From NCBI GenBank assembly GCA_023101725.1, contig JALJCO010007119.1:372001-436000 (forward strand): a DNA stretch of 64,000 nt. Direction: 5' to 3'. The number at the start of each line of letters is the position of its first letter. Position 1 is the stretch's first letter. Position numbers and translations under genes: made by a program. Shown here piece by piece: positions 63,427 through 64,000 of the stretch. The notes under the pieces were generated by a model. It ran no database searches and was not told the origin of the DNA. It saw only the letters and a list, made by a program, of their open reading frames with translations. Source of the DNA: Atherinomorus stipes. Lineage: Eukaryota > Chordata > Actinopteri > Atheriniformes > Atherinidae.

Positions 63427-63692
63427 CAACAATCCTGTTTAATTATTAAAACAATTGATAAAGGAAACAAAAAGCAAATTTTAAACTATAAAAATACTGT
63501 ATATTTTTAAAGATAATGTGTTATTTGAGTGATGTTGGTGAACAAACAGCTGATTAATATTTACCTCAGTGCAACAAGTAATTGAACTGTTACTGTATCA
63601 GCTTTCATTTTTTTCCTCTCCCACTCATCCACATTGTGGAAGCACAACACACACAAAAAGGTGCAGAAACAGTGTCCATACCTGCCTCTTAC

Positions 63693-63754
63693 CTTCTCAG
63701 CATGCCGGTAAGGATGCGAGAACTCTTGCCCAGGTTGGCGTCGGTTTCTCTCAG
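63693..63754 (-). CDS. vti1a: vti1a penultimate coding exon, end of SNARE motif
   Basis: This is a 62-nt internal exon encoding LRETDANLGKSSRILTGMLR plus two bases (AG) of the next Arg codon. The peptide matches, as I recall it, the C-terminal part of the Qb-SNARE motif of vertebrate Vti1a, about residues 167-187 of the 217-residue human protein. Vti1a acts in trans-Golgi/endosome fusion with syntaxin-16, syntaxin-6 and VAMP4. On the minus strand the acceptor is a good pyrimidine-rich tract ending CCTCCCAG (AG at 63756-63755), and the donor is AAG|GTAAGAGG (GT at 63692-63691). The split codon is completed by the first base of the exon at 26235, which supports direct splicing. The preceding exons, with the N-terminal Habc-like domain and the rest of the SNARE motif, lie beyond the right edge. 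Vti1b is unlikely because its SNARE-end and tail sequences differ. Confidence 0.95.
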
Positions 63755-64000
63755 CTGGGAGGACAGAACCAGAGAAAGCATGCTTTTAGTTCTGAATGAG
63801 AGCTGAACAATGCTGTTAAAAAAGTCAGTGAACAAAGTAAAAGGGTCTAAAACAATGACAGGTACATGACTCCGATGATTTCTGTCAACTGAACGCAAAC
63901 AACTTGTTCTTCTCAGGATTCATTTTGTTGTTAAACAAATCTTGTGGATGTACATATAAGTTCTCAAAAGCGTCGAAGCTTGAAATAAATCAGAAGTCTT
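63755..64000 (-). other. vti1a: vti1a upstream intron, partial
   Basis: Intronic sequence upstream (in gene direction) of the 63693-63754 exon. It begins with a pyrimidine-rich acceptor tract and runs off the window. No further exon is visible in these 246 bases. Confidence 0.8.

Larger units (their letters stand above)
26236..63692 (-). other. vti1a: vti1a last intron, about 37.5 kb
   Basis: This intron is defined by the donor GTAAGAGG at 63692 and the acceptor TTTCTCTGCAG at 26236, with matching phase. It is AT-rich overall, with transposon remnants, microsatellites and several CNE-like segments listed separately. No recognisable protein-coding gene was found in it on either strand. Very large introns are known for VTI1A in mammals, where TCF7L2 is the next gene downstream. 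Confidence 0.9.

Noticed and set aside
62872..63432. 186-codon Phe-rich minus-strand frame
   Set aside because: It derives from A-run low-complexity DNA.
1..64000. CRISPR array, prokaryotic operons or phage
   Set aside because: No direct-repeat/spacer structure, no dense coding; spliced vertebrate SNARE exons and fish transposons fix the context as eukaryotic.

Overview
The window looks like vertebrate, most likely teleost fish, nuclear DNA. It has very long non-coding stretches, GT-AG splice sites, CA/ATCC/TATC microsatellites, hAT-like, PIF/Harbinger-like and TTAA-type DNA transposon remnants, and a tRNA-derived SINE. There is no prokaryotic gene organisation. Nearly all short open frames here are chance frames in AT-rich, microsatellite or repeat DNA and are not annotated.

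The one gene supported with confidence is vti1a (vesicle transport through interaction with t-SNAREs 1A, a Qb-SNARE) on the minus strand. Two coding exons are visible. The penultimate exon (63693-63754) encodes the end of the SNARE motif, and the last exon (26142-26235) encodes the C-terminal membrane anchor and the stop. The splice phase matches: two bases of an Arg codon at the end of one exon and one base at the start of the next. About 37.5 kb of intron lies between them, so over half the window is a single intron. The 5' part of the gene lies beyond base 64000. In other vertebrates TCF7L2 lies downstream of VTI1A in the same orientation, so bases 1 to about 25000 are probably vti1a-tcf7l2 intergenic DNA, with tcf7l2 expected off the left edge. 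That placement is inference; no tcf7l2 exon was seen.

Layout: 1-3980 AT-rich intergenic DNA; 3.98-5.32 kb a cluster of small inverted-repeat elements; 5.8-7.8, 10.1-11.5 and 19-24.3 kb intergenic blocks holding several unique, mixed-composition segments that look like conserved non-coding elements (CNEs); about 24.9-26.14 kb the probable vti1a 3' UTR and 3' flank; 26.24-63.69 kb the intron. The intron holds a TTAA-type element with a Harbinger-like element inserted in it (32.13-33.50 kb), a hAT-like island (35.7-39.2 kb), a SINE with intact target duplications (45.83-46.07 kb), several CNE-like segments (27.8, 45.2, 47.5-48.2, 50.3-50.6, 57.0, 57.9, 60.6, 62.6 and 63.2 kb) and two exon-like segments of unknown meaning (51.4-51.7 kb minus, 54.0-54.3 kb plus).

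A reasonable working model is a genomic regulatory block. In it, vti1a is a housekeeping bystander whose large last intron and 3' flank carry enhancers for a developmental neighbour, probably tcf7l2. A consensus TCF/LEF site inside one such segment would fit Wnt-responsive or autoregulatory control. Conservation could not be measured here, so every CNE call is a judgement from sequence texture and has low to moderate confidence.
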